Below, piece after piece: positions 1 to 5,130 of a stretch of 5,130 nucleotides of DNA. A program made the translations under genes and the position numbers. The notes under the pieces were generated by a model. It made no database searches, was not told the DNA's origin, and worked only from the letters and a program-made list of their open reading frames with translations. Source of the DNA: an uncultured Clostridia bacterium (GTDB lineage: Bacteria; Bacillota; Clostridia; TANB77; CAG-508); contig CAOSZT010000155.1 of the NCBI GenBank assembly GCA_948528155.1, positions 1 through 5,130 on the forward strand, in the 5' to 3' direction. How positions within the stretch are numbered: position 1 is the first letter of the stretch; the number at the start of each line of letters is the position of its first letter.

Positions 1-6
1 ATATTA

Positions 7-38
7 TTAAACTTTCATATTAAAATGTGAAAGTTTAA
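7..38. repeat. Inverted repeat / stem-loop at the left edge
   Basis: An 11-bp perfect inverted repeat has arms at 7-17 and 28-38 (arm TTAAACTTTCA). It can extend inward by a G-T and an A-T pair, leaving a 6-base loop. On the + strand no T-run follows, so it is a poor intrinsic terminator in that direction. On the - strand it is followed only by a short, broken T-rich stretch. It could be the end of a transcript from the left, or a regulatory hairpin upstream of the gene at 119. What lies to the left is not in the window. Confidence 0.5.
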
Positions 39-69
39 AGAATTGTATGTGAAAAGATTGTAAAAATAA

Positions 70-98
70 TTGAAGAATAACATAGATTATGTTAATAT
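70..98 (+). promoter_or_regulatory. Weak candidate promoter for the gene at 119
   Basis: TTGAAG (70-75) lies 17 bases before TAATAT (93-98), each matching four of six consensus positions. Other pairings are about as good, for example TTGTAT (43-48) with AATAAT (65-70). In a sequence this AT-rich such matches are common, so a promoter is likely somewhere in 40-103 but this exact placement is uncertain. Confidence 0.25.
78..94. promoter_or_regulatory. Dyad TAACATA-N3-TATGTTA, candidate operator
   Basis: Two perfectly complementary 7-base arms (78-84 and 88-94) flank a GAT centre, 25 bases before the chosen start codon and overlapping the candidate promoter. Size and position fit a dimeric repressor site. 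With so much A and T a chance dyad is possible. No regulator gene is seen in the window. Confidence 0.3.
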
Positions 99-108
99 AT
101 AAAAATAC

Positions 109-115
109 AAGGAGG
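109..115 (+). promoter_or_regulatory. Ribosome binding site that sets the start at 119
   Basis: AAGGAGG is a near-perfect anti-16S match three bases before the ATG at 119. The spacing is short, but the earlier in-frame ATG at 89 has no comparable site, and translation from 89 would run through this motif. The start at 119 is therefore preferred. Confidence 0.7.
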
Positions 116-118
116 AAT

Positions 119-979
119 ATGGAAGTAAATATAGAAATACAAAACAATTTAAAAAATAAAAAAGATGAAGAAGTTGACAAATTTATTAATGAATTAAAAG
201 ATACATTAGAGAAAGATACACATATAAGAGAAGCCAATTTAGATTTATCAAGTGCTGAAGAAATATATTTAAGTAGTAAAATATCATCAATAGCACTAAA
301 GAATTTAATAAAATATAAAGAAAAGCATATAGATGAGTATTTAATAACAAAATTAAATAATGAATTAGACAAAATGGATAAAAATATCCAAAAAAAATGG
401 AACTTACAATCAAGACTATATTTAACAGATGCTGAAGATAAACTATATGGCGAAAAAGTTGATTTAATATCTAATGCCTATTTTGAATTAAATACATTAG
501 CAGATCTTAATAACAAAAAGCTTTTAACAAAATTAAAAGAAAGTATTAATAATCATATAAAAGTAAATTTATATGAATATAGTAAAAAATACAAATTAAA
601 TAAAAATCAAAAAAATATGATATTAGAATATACAAAAAATGAAGTAAATAAAATAATAAATAATTTTGCCAAAAAGTATTTAAATAATGAAACTAGAGAT
701 ATGGTAGCAAATTTTCAAAATAGATGGGAAGAAGCATATAAAAATAAAGATTATGATACAGCTAATTTTTTTGCTGGCCAAATAAGGAGAATGTATAGTA
801 ATGGAATCTTTAAAGATGATGTTTTAAGAGAAAAAAACATGAAAACAATATATATAGATGATATTTTAGATGAAAAAAAACAAAAAGGAGAAAAAGTAGA
901 GTTAACAGAATTAGAAGAAAAAGTAATCAATAAATATATGCAAGGAGAATATATGAGTCAATATGTTGACAAACATTGA
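119..979 (+). CDS. Hypothetical charged helical protein, 286 aa
   Basis: I do not recognise this protein. From the ATG at 119 it has 286 residues, no cysteine, no signal peptide and no hydrophobic stretch long enough for a membrane segment, so it should be cytoplasmic. It is rich in Lys, Glu, Asn, Asp and Leu with few Gly or Pro, which fits a mostly alpha-helical, partly coiled-coil protein. The most distinctive part is residues 195-230, with aromatic and small residues (NRWEEAYKNKDYDTANFFAG) followed by QIRRMY. The tail (about 245-286) is highly charged. No nuclease, ATP-binding, reverse transcriptase or DNA-binding motif was found. It ends in TGA 50 bases before ptuA, and its last codons carry the ptuA promoter, so it need not be co-transcribed with ptuA only from its own promoter. 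Same-strand proximity suggests, but does not show, a link to the Septu-like module. An ordinary chromosomal or phage-derived gene is equally possible. Confidence 0.85.
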   Translation: MEVNIEIQNNLKNKKDEEVDKFINELKDTLEKDTHIREANLDLSSAEEIYLSSKISSIALKNLIKYKEKHIDEYLITKLNNELDKMDKNIQKKWNLQSRLYLTDAEDKLYGEKVDLISNAYFELNTLADLNNKKLLTKLKESINNHIKVNLYEYSKKYKLNKNQKNMILEYTKNEVNKIINNFAKKYLNNETRDMVANFQNRWEEAYKNKDYDTANFFAGQIRRMYSNGIFKDDVLREKNMKTIYIDDILDEKKQKGEKVELTELEEKVINKYMQGEYMSQYVDKH

Positions 980-993
980 TTTTATGGTAAAAT
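966..993 (+). promoter_or_regulatory. Strong sigma-70-type promoter for the ptuAB module
   Basis: A perfect -35 box TTGACA (966-971) is followed after 16 bases by TAAAAT (988-993), five of six in the -10 consensus. TG at 985-986 creates an extended -10 (TGN before the box). Transcription should start near 1000, giving a leader of about 30 bases before the ATPase ATG. The -35 box lies inside the last codons of the upstream gene, so the module can be expressed separately from it. Confidence 0.7.
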
Positions 994-1004
994 ATAGCTA
1001 TATT
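991..1004. promoter_or_regulatory. 14-bp perfect palindrome over the -10/start point
   Basis: AATATAGCTATATT equals its own reverse complement. It overlaps the end of the -10 box and covers the expected transcription start of the ptuAB promoter. A symmetric site there is a classic repressor position. No regulator is encoded in the window, so a binding protein, if any, would be elsewhere or would be one of the local products. Confidence 0.4.
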
Positions 1005-1009
1005 ACAAG

Positions 1010-1016
1010 AGAGGAG
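1010..1016 (+). promoter_or_regulatory. Distant ribosome binding site of the ATPase gene
   Basis: AGAGGAG is the only purine-rich site before the ATG at 1030, but 13 bases separate them, longer than the usual 5-9. No in-frame ATG, GTG or TTG lies nearer, and the protein's MKIKTLYIDKFKGFKN beginning is typical for this ATPase class, so 1030 remains the start. Translation may be less efficient than for the neighbours. Confidence 0.5.
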
Positions 1017-1029
1017 AATAAAATCTAGT

Positions 1030-1899
1030 ATGAAAATAAAAACATTATACATAGACAAGTTTAAAGGTTTTAAAAATTTTAATATAAATTTTGAAGATGA
1101 TATAAATTTACTCGTTGGAGAAAATGGCAGTGGTAAAACTACTATTTTTGAAATTATTTTTAATGCACTATCTGGAAATAAGCAATATTTTGAAAATTCA
1201 AATCTAACACAAATCAAATTGGAATTACAAAGCAATAATGAAAACTATAAAATTATTGTGCAAGAAAATAATGGAATAGAATTATTAATAAATGAAAATA
1301 TAGCAGATTTTAATCATGAATTTTTTAAAGTGCAAAAAGTGATATATTTACCAGCAGAAGTTTCTTTTTCAGAATATAACATAAATAGTCCAACAATTTT
1401 AAAAGAAGAAAATAGAGATTTAAAATTAGATGCAAATAAAATAAGTAAGGATTTCAAAATTTTCTTAGTAAATGAAAAGATATTAGATTTAAACGATATT
1501 GCAAATGGAAATAACCAAAATGCTAATAGGATATTAAAATTAAAAGAGATATTTAATAATTTTTTTGAAGATAAGAAATTTATAGATGTAGATGTTAGTA
1601 CATATGAGCCTATTTTTGAACTAAATGAAACAAAGAAAATAATTACTTTAGATAAATTAAGTTCAGGAGAAAAGCAGATATTTTATAAGGGAGGTTCTTT
1701 ATTACAATTTACAAAAAAAAATAATGTAATAATTTTATTAGACGAACCAGAAACAAGTTTACATCCAGAATGGCAACAAAAAATTCTTGACTTTTACAAA
1801 AATATTAATAAAGAAAACCAATATATTTTTGCGACACATTCAGCACATATAGTTTCATGCTGTAATAAAGAGAAAATTAGATTATTAGGCAAAGAATGA
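1030..1899 (+). CDS. ptuA: PtuA-like AAA/ABC-type ATPase, cut short by an in-frame TGA
   Basis: This is a RecF/SMC-like (AAA_21-type) ATPase, the partner of the HNH nuclease encoded next to it. As written it has 289 residues. Visible parts in order are: an N-terminal beta strand with FKGFKN (11-16); Walker A GENGSGKT (30-37); a helical insertion of about 170 residues; an ABC-type signature LSSGE (210-214); Walker B VIILLDEP (233-240) with D238 and the catalytic-type E239; a D-loop-like ETSLHPEWQ; and a switch histidine in FATHSAH (H270). All ATP-binding and hydrolysis motifs are therefore present. In known Septu systems PtuA is an oligomeric ATPase that works with PtuB against phage, and the same pair serves retron Ec78. 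The frame stops at TGA (1897-1899) but continues open for 107 codons afterwards, so the natural protein is probably 397 residues and this copy is truncated or mutated. The ptuA name rests on gene pairing and domain layout. Another ATPase-HNH defence type related to Septu is possible. Confidence 0.8.
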   Translation: MKIKTLYIDKFKGFKNFNINFEDDINLLVGENGSGKTTIFEIIFNALSGNKQYFENSNLTQIKLELQSNNENYKIIVQENNGIELLINENIADFNHEFFKVQKVIYLPAEVSFSEYNINSPTILKEENRDLKLDANKISKDFKIFLVNEKILDLNDIANGNNQNANRILKLKEIFNNFFEDKKFIDVDVSTYEPIFELNETKKIITLDKLSSGEKQIFYKGGSLLQFTKKNNVIILLDEPETSLHPEWQQKILDFYKNINKENQYIFATHSAHIVSCCNKEKIRLLGKE

Positions 1900-2223
1900 G
1901 ATTATATAATTTTAAGAGATATATTAAATGAAACTTATGGTGCTACAAATGAAGAATTACTATATGAAATATTTGATTTAAATTCTGTTAGAAATTTAGA
2001 AATACAAAAAGATATTGATTTATATAAAGATTTATTTTATAGAAAAGAATCTTTAAATGAAGAAGAGAAAGAAATGCTAGAAGAATTAAAACAAAAATTA
2101 GTTAATAGTAAAGCCTTAGCAAATAATTATGTCACTTTATTAGAATTAGGGATATCAAATGAAAAAACTAATGAATATTTAAAAGGATTGAGAGGTAATA
2201 ATGCACAAAGTAAAAAGGAATAA
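1900..2223 (+). pseudogene. Detached C-terminal part of the PtuA-like ATPase
   Basis: In the same frame as the ATPase, directly after the TGA, 107 sense codons run to TAA at 2221-2223. The product begins DYIILRDILNETYGATNEE and is helical and charged, with a heptad-like stretch around EEEKEMLEELKQKL. A helical region after the switch histidine is usual in this ATPase class, so this is its C-terminal domain rather than a separate gene. No start codon with a ribosome site lies just after the TGA; the first in-frame ATG is at 2074, deep in the segment. The TGA is one base from GGA, AGA, CGA, TTA, TCA, TGG, TGT and TGC, so a single substitution explains it. GGA (Gly) looks plausible in the context GKE-x-DY but is a guess. 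The last 23 bases overlap the start of the HNH gene, as expected for an originally coupled pair. Confidence 0.75.
2190..2195 (+). promoter_or_regulatory. Ribosome binding site of ptuB inside the ATPase frame
   Basis: GAGAGG lies five bases before the ATG at 2201 and within the end of the ATPase reading frame. It supports this start and gives the HNH gene its own initiation site, so ptuB can be translated even though ATPase translation stops at 1899, although coupling would be lost. Confidence 0.65.
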
Positions 2224-2884
2224 AGCACCACAAACATTAATAAAAAAACAAAAAAATACTATAATTAAAGAATATAATAAGGATGATTGGAAATTAACTA
2301 ATAAAGAAAGAATAGACCTATTAGATAGTTTATGCAATATGTATAGTGGATGTTGTGCTTATTGTGAGGCTTCACTTAATATTACATCAAGTGCATATAT
2401 AGATCATTTTAGACCAAGAAGTTTATTTCCAGAGTTGACTTTTGAATATAATAATTTAAATTATTCATGTCAAATATGTAATAGAAATAAAAGTGATTTA
2501 TGGGATGAGGATTATTTTAATCCATCTGAAGAAAATCCTGAAAAGCATATTGTATTTAGAGGTTTGTTAGCTTGTAAGTTAGATGATAGAGGACAAAAAA
2601 TGATAGACTTGTTGAAAATTAATGAGACTAAAAGACTAAAATTAAAGGAAAAAACATATGAAGGAATGCTATATAGTATTATTAATGCTAAGAGTATTAT
2701 AAATCTAGTAGATAAAAATATTAAAAGTACAGTAGAAATGGCAAAAATAAAAGTTAATGAGACAATAAAATTTTATAATTCATTAACTAAAGAGGGGTCT
2801 GATTATTGTACTATGATAAGACATAATTTTAAAAATCAAATACAACAATTAGAAAAAGAATTAGGTTTATTAGAGAAATATTGA
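2201..2884 (+). CDS. ptuB: PtuB-like HNH endonuclease (Septu effector)
   Basis: This 227-residue protein matches the PtuB/TIGR02646-type HNH nuclease pattern. It has a basic start MHKVKRNKAP, then a zinc-knuckle pair Cys52-x2-Cys55 (CAYCE), the HNH core IDHFRPR (67-73, with H69 as the likely general base), a Y-NNL motif (83-86), and a second pair Cys90-x2-Cys93 in SCQICNRNK, with Asn94 and Lys97. The four cysteines should bind a structural zinc. The remaining ~120 residues form a helical tail with no further motif that I can name. The length is normal for the family and the frame is intact. In characterised Septu systems this subunit cuts nucleic acid under control of the PtuA ATPase. Here it follows the ATPase frame with a 23-base overlap. 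It ends in two successive TGA codons (2882-2887), just before a terminator. With the ATPase truncated, whether this nuclease is still active or controlled cannot be told from sequence. Confidence 0.88.
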   Translation: MHKVKRNKAPQTLIKKQKNTIIKEYNKDDWKLTNKERIDLLDSLCNMYSGCCAYCEASLNITSSAYIDHFRPRSLFPELTFEYNNLNYSCQICNRNKSDLWDEDYFNPSEENPEKHIVFRGLLACKLDDRGQKMIDLLKINETKRLKLKEKTYEGMLYSIINAKSIINLVDKNIKSTVEMAKIKVNETIKFYNSLTKEGSDYCTMIRHNFKNQIQQLEKELGLLEKY

Positions 2885-2897
2885 TGAATAATTTTTT

Positions 2898-2949
2898 AAA
2901 AACAAGGGGAAAAAACGGTAATATTTATTGTTTTAATCCCTTGTTTTTT
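2898..2949. terminator. Rho-independent terminator after ptuB, probably bidirectional
   Basis: An 11-bp perfect stem (AAAAACAAGGG at 2898-2908 with its complement at 2938-2948) encloses a 29-base loop, itself partly paired (AAAAC 2912-2916 with GTTTT 2930-2934). The CAAGGG core is followed by six T on the + strand and by five T when read on the - strand, so it can end the ptuB transcript 14 bases after its stop and also back up asnB termination. The long loop is a slight weakness. Confidence 0.7.
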
Positions 2950-2997
2950 AGAAGATTTAGTGAATTTCAAATAGCTGGATTACAGTCATAGTCTATA

Positions 2998-3021
2998 TTT
3001 AAACATACTTTTATGTTAAAA
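2998..3021. repeat. Small dyad AACATA-N4-TATGTT between the convergent genes
   Basis: AACATA (3002-3007) and TATGTT (3012-3017) are complementary around CTTT, with three more pairs beyond a mismatch. The arms equal those of the dyad at 78-94 apart from spacing. Otherwise the 2950-3151 stretch holds no open frame, RNA gene or coding remnant that I can support. Confidence 0.3.
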
Positions 3022-3052
3022 ACAGATATTTAATTTTTTTATTAAATCTGTT
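3018..3052 (-). terminator. Likely intrinsic terminator of asnB
   Basis: Read on the - strand, AACAGATTTAAT (3052-3041) pairs with ATTAAATATCTGTT (3034-3021), with a 2-base bulge and a 6-base A loop, and a TTT run extends past the stem into a GTTTTTAAC context. It lies about 100 bases after the asnB stop. The stem is AT-rich, so termination may be partial; the stronger hairpin at 2898-2949 lies further along. Confidence 0.5.
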
Positions 3053-3151
3053 ATATTCAAAAAATTATGAAACTTATTGACTTTATATAAAATAGAAAAT
3101 ATAATGTCATTAGATTTAATAATAATTAATATAAAAATCTTTTAATGATAA

Positions 3152-4999
3152 TTATAATTCTAATTTTGGCTGATACTTCTCAAGCCACATATTCACCTGA
3201 CAAAGATAAGCCATAAGCTGAGGTCCAGTCATTAACTGCCCAAACCAAGGTCTACTAAAAGCAGAACCATCACTATTCAAAATTTCCAAAATATAATCAC
3301 GATTAAGTAAACTATTAATAGGAGCATTTTTATCTTTCATAATATCAGAAAGCATAACCTTAACTTTAGCTAAATAAGAAGGGTTATGAGTTTTAGGATA
3401 AGGAGACTTTTTTCTATCAATAATTTCATCAGGAAGAAAATCTCTACAAATATATCTAAGTAAACCTTTCTCACGACCATTTAAAGCCTTAAGCTCCCAA
3501 GGAATATTCCAAACATATTGAGCCAATCTATAATCACAAAAAGGAACACGAAGTTCAAAACCATTATACATAGACATTCTATCAGAACGGTCAAGTAATG
3601 TTTGCATAAACCAATTTAAAGTAAGATGAGAAATTTTTCTTTTTTCAGCAGTTTCATCAGTATCACAATCTAAAATTTCGACCTCAGACAAACTTTCATT
3701 ATATCTATAATCAATATAATTTCTTAAATTAACTTTAGAACCAATAGAAGGATTCAAAAGCTTTTGTCTTTCATCAATTGCAATAGACCAAGGAAAAGTA
3801 GCACTATTTAAGGCATCATCACGGAAAAACCAAGGATAACCACCAAAAATTTCATCAGCACACTCACCACTTAAAGCAACAGTCATTTCATTTTTAACAT
3901 TTTTGCAAAATAAAAGTAGTGAAGAGTCAATATCAGCCATACCAGGCATATCACGAGCAATCATTGCATCTTCTAAATATGAAGCAAGTTCAGGAGTATC
4001 AATCACAATTTGATGATGATTTGTATGCAGATTTTTATTCATTAAATTTATATAATAATTATCAGAATTAGGCTGGAAATCACTTTTTACAAAATTTTTA
4101 TCATTATCTATATAATCAATAGAATAAGTATCCAATGGTGATAGACCTTCTTTTTGACAATAATCAGAAGCAAATTTTGTAATAATACTTGAATCTAAAC
4201 CACCTGAAAGAAAAGTACACAAAGGAACATCAGAAACTAATTGACTTTTAATACTATCTTCTAATATATATTTAACTTTATCACAAGTAGTATCAAAATC
4301 ATCAGTATGTTTTTCAGACTTTAATTTCCAATATCTATCAATATGTAAACCATAATTATTAAAAACAGCATAATGAGCAGGTTTAAGCTCATAAATATCT
4401 TTAAATATAGTAGTTCCAGGTGTATGTGCTGGACCAATTCCAAACAGTTCACAAATTCCTTGATTATCTAATGTTTTTTCAACTCCAGGATATTCAAATA
4501 ATGCTTTAATTTCAGATCCAAAAACAAGGCAATCATTTTTAATTGTATAAAATAAAGGTTTAATACCAAAATGATCTCTTGCTAAAAACAATTCTTTTTT
4601 TCTGCTATTCCAAATTGCAAAAGCGAAAATTCCATTAAGATGATTTACAACATCATTACCATAATGAATATAAGCTTTTAATAAAACTTCTGTATCACTA
4701 TGACTATTAAAAGTAAAACCTTTTTCTAAAAGTGTTTTACGTATTTCTTTAGTATTATAAATTTGACCATTATAGACAATAACATATTCTCCATAAGTGT
4801 TTTTTTCTATCATAGGTTGAGTTCCACCATTTGGATCTATAACTATTAGTCTTTTATGAGCTAGTGCAACATTTTTGTCTACAAAAAATCCATCCTCATC
4901 TGGACCTCTTTTTGAAAGTGTAGAATTCATATTTAGTAATATATTCTTCATTTTTGATATATCATTTTTGTAATTCACAAATCCAACAAAACCACACAT
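3152..4999 (-). CDS. asnB: Asparagine synthetase, glutamine-hydrolysing (AsnB type)
   Basis: This 615-residue cytoplasmic enzyme transfers the amide nitrogen of glutamine to aspartate using ATP, giving asparagine, glutamate, AMP and PPi. The N-terminal class II glutaminase starts MCGFVGF with nucleophile Cys2. It carries RGPD (31-34), RLIVID (50-55), NGQIYN (77-82, oxyanion-hole Asn and Gly) and HSDTE (100-104). The synthetase domain has the PP-loop SGGLDS (265-270), SGECADEIFGGY (377-388), DRSDRMSM (470-477), LRVPF (483-487) and RKKSPYPKT (529-537). No residue expected from the family is missing. The length fits the roughly 615-residue Bacillus/Clostridium type rather than the shorter 554-residue E. 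coli AsnB. The ATG at 4999 is chosen because GGAGG lies five bases before it and Cys2 must become N-terminal; an in-frame TTG at 5011 would bury it. Some Bacillus and Clostridioides AsnB proteins instead amidate peptidoglycan precursors, which cannot be excluded. The gene is convergent with ptuB and is likely unrelated to it. Confidence 0.95.
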   Translation of the reverse strand: MCGFVGFVNYKNDISKMKNILLNMNSTLSKRGPDEDGFFVDKNVALAHKRLIVIDPNGGTQPMIEKNTYGEYVIVYNGQIYNTKEIRKTLLEKGFTFNSHSDTEVLLKAYIHYGNDVVNHLNGIFAFAIWNSRKKELFLARDHFGIKPLFYTIKNDCLVFGSEIKALFEYPGVEKTLDNQGICELFGIGPAHTPGTTIFKDIYELKPAHYAVFNNYGLHIDRYWKLKSEKHTDDFDTTCDKVKYILEDSIKSQLVSDVPLCTFLSGGLDSSIITKFASDYCQKEGLSPLDTYSIDYIDNDKNFVKSDFQPNSDNYYINLMNKNLHTNHHQIVIDTPELASYLEDAMIARDMPGMADIDSSLLLFCKNVKNEMTVALSGECADEIFGGYPWFFRDDALNSATFPWSIAIDERQKLLNPSIGSKVNLRNYIDYRYNESLSEVEILDCDTDETAEKRKISHLTLNWFMQTLLDRSDRMSMYNGFELRVPFCDYRLAQYVWNIPWELKALNGREKGLLRYICRDFLPDEIIDRKKSPYPKTHNPSYLAKVKVMLSDIMKDKNAPINSLLNRDYILEILNSDGSAFSRPWFGQLMTGPQLMAYLCQVNMWLEKYQPKLEL

Positions 5000-5004
5000 A
5001 AATA

Positions 5005-5009
5005 CCTCC
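5005..5009 (-). promoter_or_regulatory. Ribosome binding site that sets the asnB start
   Basis: GGAGG on the - strand sits five bases before the ATG at 4999. It overlaps the upstream in-frame TTG (5011-5009), which therefore cannot be the start. Confidence 0.85.
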
Positions 5010-5045
5010 AATATTATAAAATTCTAAAAATAAATTTTTATTTAT

Positions 5046-5074
5046 ATTATATGAAAACAAAGTAAATATGTGCA
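5046..5074 (-). promoter_or_regulatory. Promoter of asnB
   Basis: On the - strand TGCACA (5074-5069, four of six to the -35 consensus) is followed after exactly 17 bases by a perfect TATAAT (5051-5046). Transcription would start near 5039, giving a leader of about 40 bases. That is too short for a T-box, which often controls asparagine genes in Firmicutes, and no T-box core is seen up to the window end. Confidence 0.65.
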
Positions 5075-5115
5075 GATTTCGATAATTAAAATATTAATTT
5101 AGTTTGAAGGCACAT

Positions 5116-5130
5116 GAATAACAATTATTC
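5116..5130. repeat. Dyad GAATAA-N3-TTATTC upstream of asnB
   Basis: Perfect 6-base complementary arms flank CAA, at the very end of the window and about 42 bases upstream of the asnB -35 box. It could be a regulator site for asnB or for a divergent gene beyond the window, or chance in AT-rich DNA. Confidence 0.2.

Noticed and set aside
89..118. Start of the first gene at the ATG at 89
   Set aside because: It has no ribosome site of its own, and the AAGGAGG at 109-115 would fall inside the coding region. The ATG at 119 fits better.
7..372. Long - strand open frame opposite the first gene
   Set aside because: It has no ribosome site, is composed almost wholly of Phe, Leu, Ile and Ser, the reverse complement of a Lys/Glu-rich gene, and crosses the stem-loop at 7-38. 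It is a shadow.
927..1235. - strand open frame across the ptuA promoter and start
   Set aside because: It runs opposite the clear Walker A region of the ATPase, has no ribosome site and shows no recognisable product.
1897..1899. TGA read as selenocysteine
   Set aside because: No Sec is known or expected at this place in this ATPase class, and I see no convincing stem-loop of the bacterial SECIS type just after it.
2898..2949. Hairpin after ptuB as a retron msr/msd RNA
   Set aside because: It is too short, has terminator features (CAAGGG core plus T6), and no reverse transcriptase is encoded in the window.
5000..5011. Four extra N-terminal residues on AsnB from a TTG start
   Set aside because: The TTG overlaps the GGAGG site and would prevent Cys2 from being the N-terminal nucleophile required by class II glutaminases.
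5000..5130. T-box riboswitch ahead of asnB
   Set aside because: The predicted leader is only about 40 bases and no T-box core sequence or specifier-loop structure is visible.

Overview
The window is very AT-rich (about a quarter G+C by eye). Arginine is almost always AGA and leucine mostly TTA, with strong GGAGG-type ribosome binding sites and sigma-70-like promoters. TGG is the only Trp codon seen, and no TGA lies inside asnB or ptuB, so a standard bacterial code fits. The AsnB protein resembles clostridial enzymes. A low-GC Firmicute (Clostridia-like) is the best guess, and a Fusobacterium-like host cannot be excluded. No species can be named from the sequence.

Layout: three + strand genes (119-2884) face one - strand gene (3152-4999). 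The first + gene encodes a 286-residue, cysteine-free, charged, probably helical protein that I do not recognise. It is followed by its own-promoter module: a RecF/SMC-like AAA/ABC-type ATPase (from 1030) and an HNH endonuclease (2201-2884). The pair matches the PtuA/PtuB arrangement of the Septu anti-phage system, whose proteins are also the effectors of retron Ec78. No reverse transcriptase is visible, so it reads as a stand-alone Septu module. In known Septu systems the ATPase partners the HNH nuclease, and together they restrict phage.

The most notable point is that the ATPase frame is cut by one in-frame TGA at 1897-1899. All nucleotide-binding motifs lie before it, and 107 further codons without a stop lie after it, running into the start of ptuB. 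The simplest reading is a recent nonsense mutation or a sequence error that leaves an ATPase without its C-terminal domain. Functional truncation or stop readthrough is possible but not shown.

The module has a very good promoter at 966-993 (perfect -35, extended -10) inside the end of the upstream gene, with a 14-bp perfect palindrome where transcription should start, which suggests a repressor site. A terminator follows ptuB, and a second one faces it for asnB. On the - strand, asnB encodes a full-length glutamine-hydrolysing asparagine synthetase with its own promoter. It is probably chromosomal housekeeping sequence next to the defence module.
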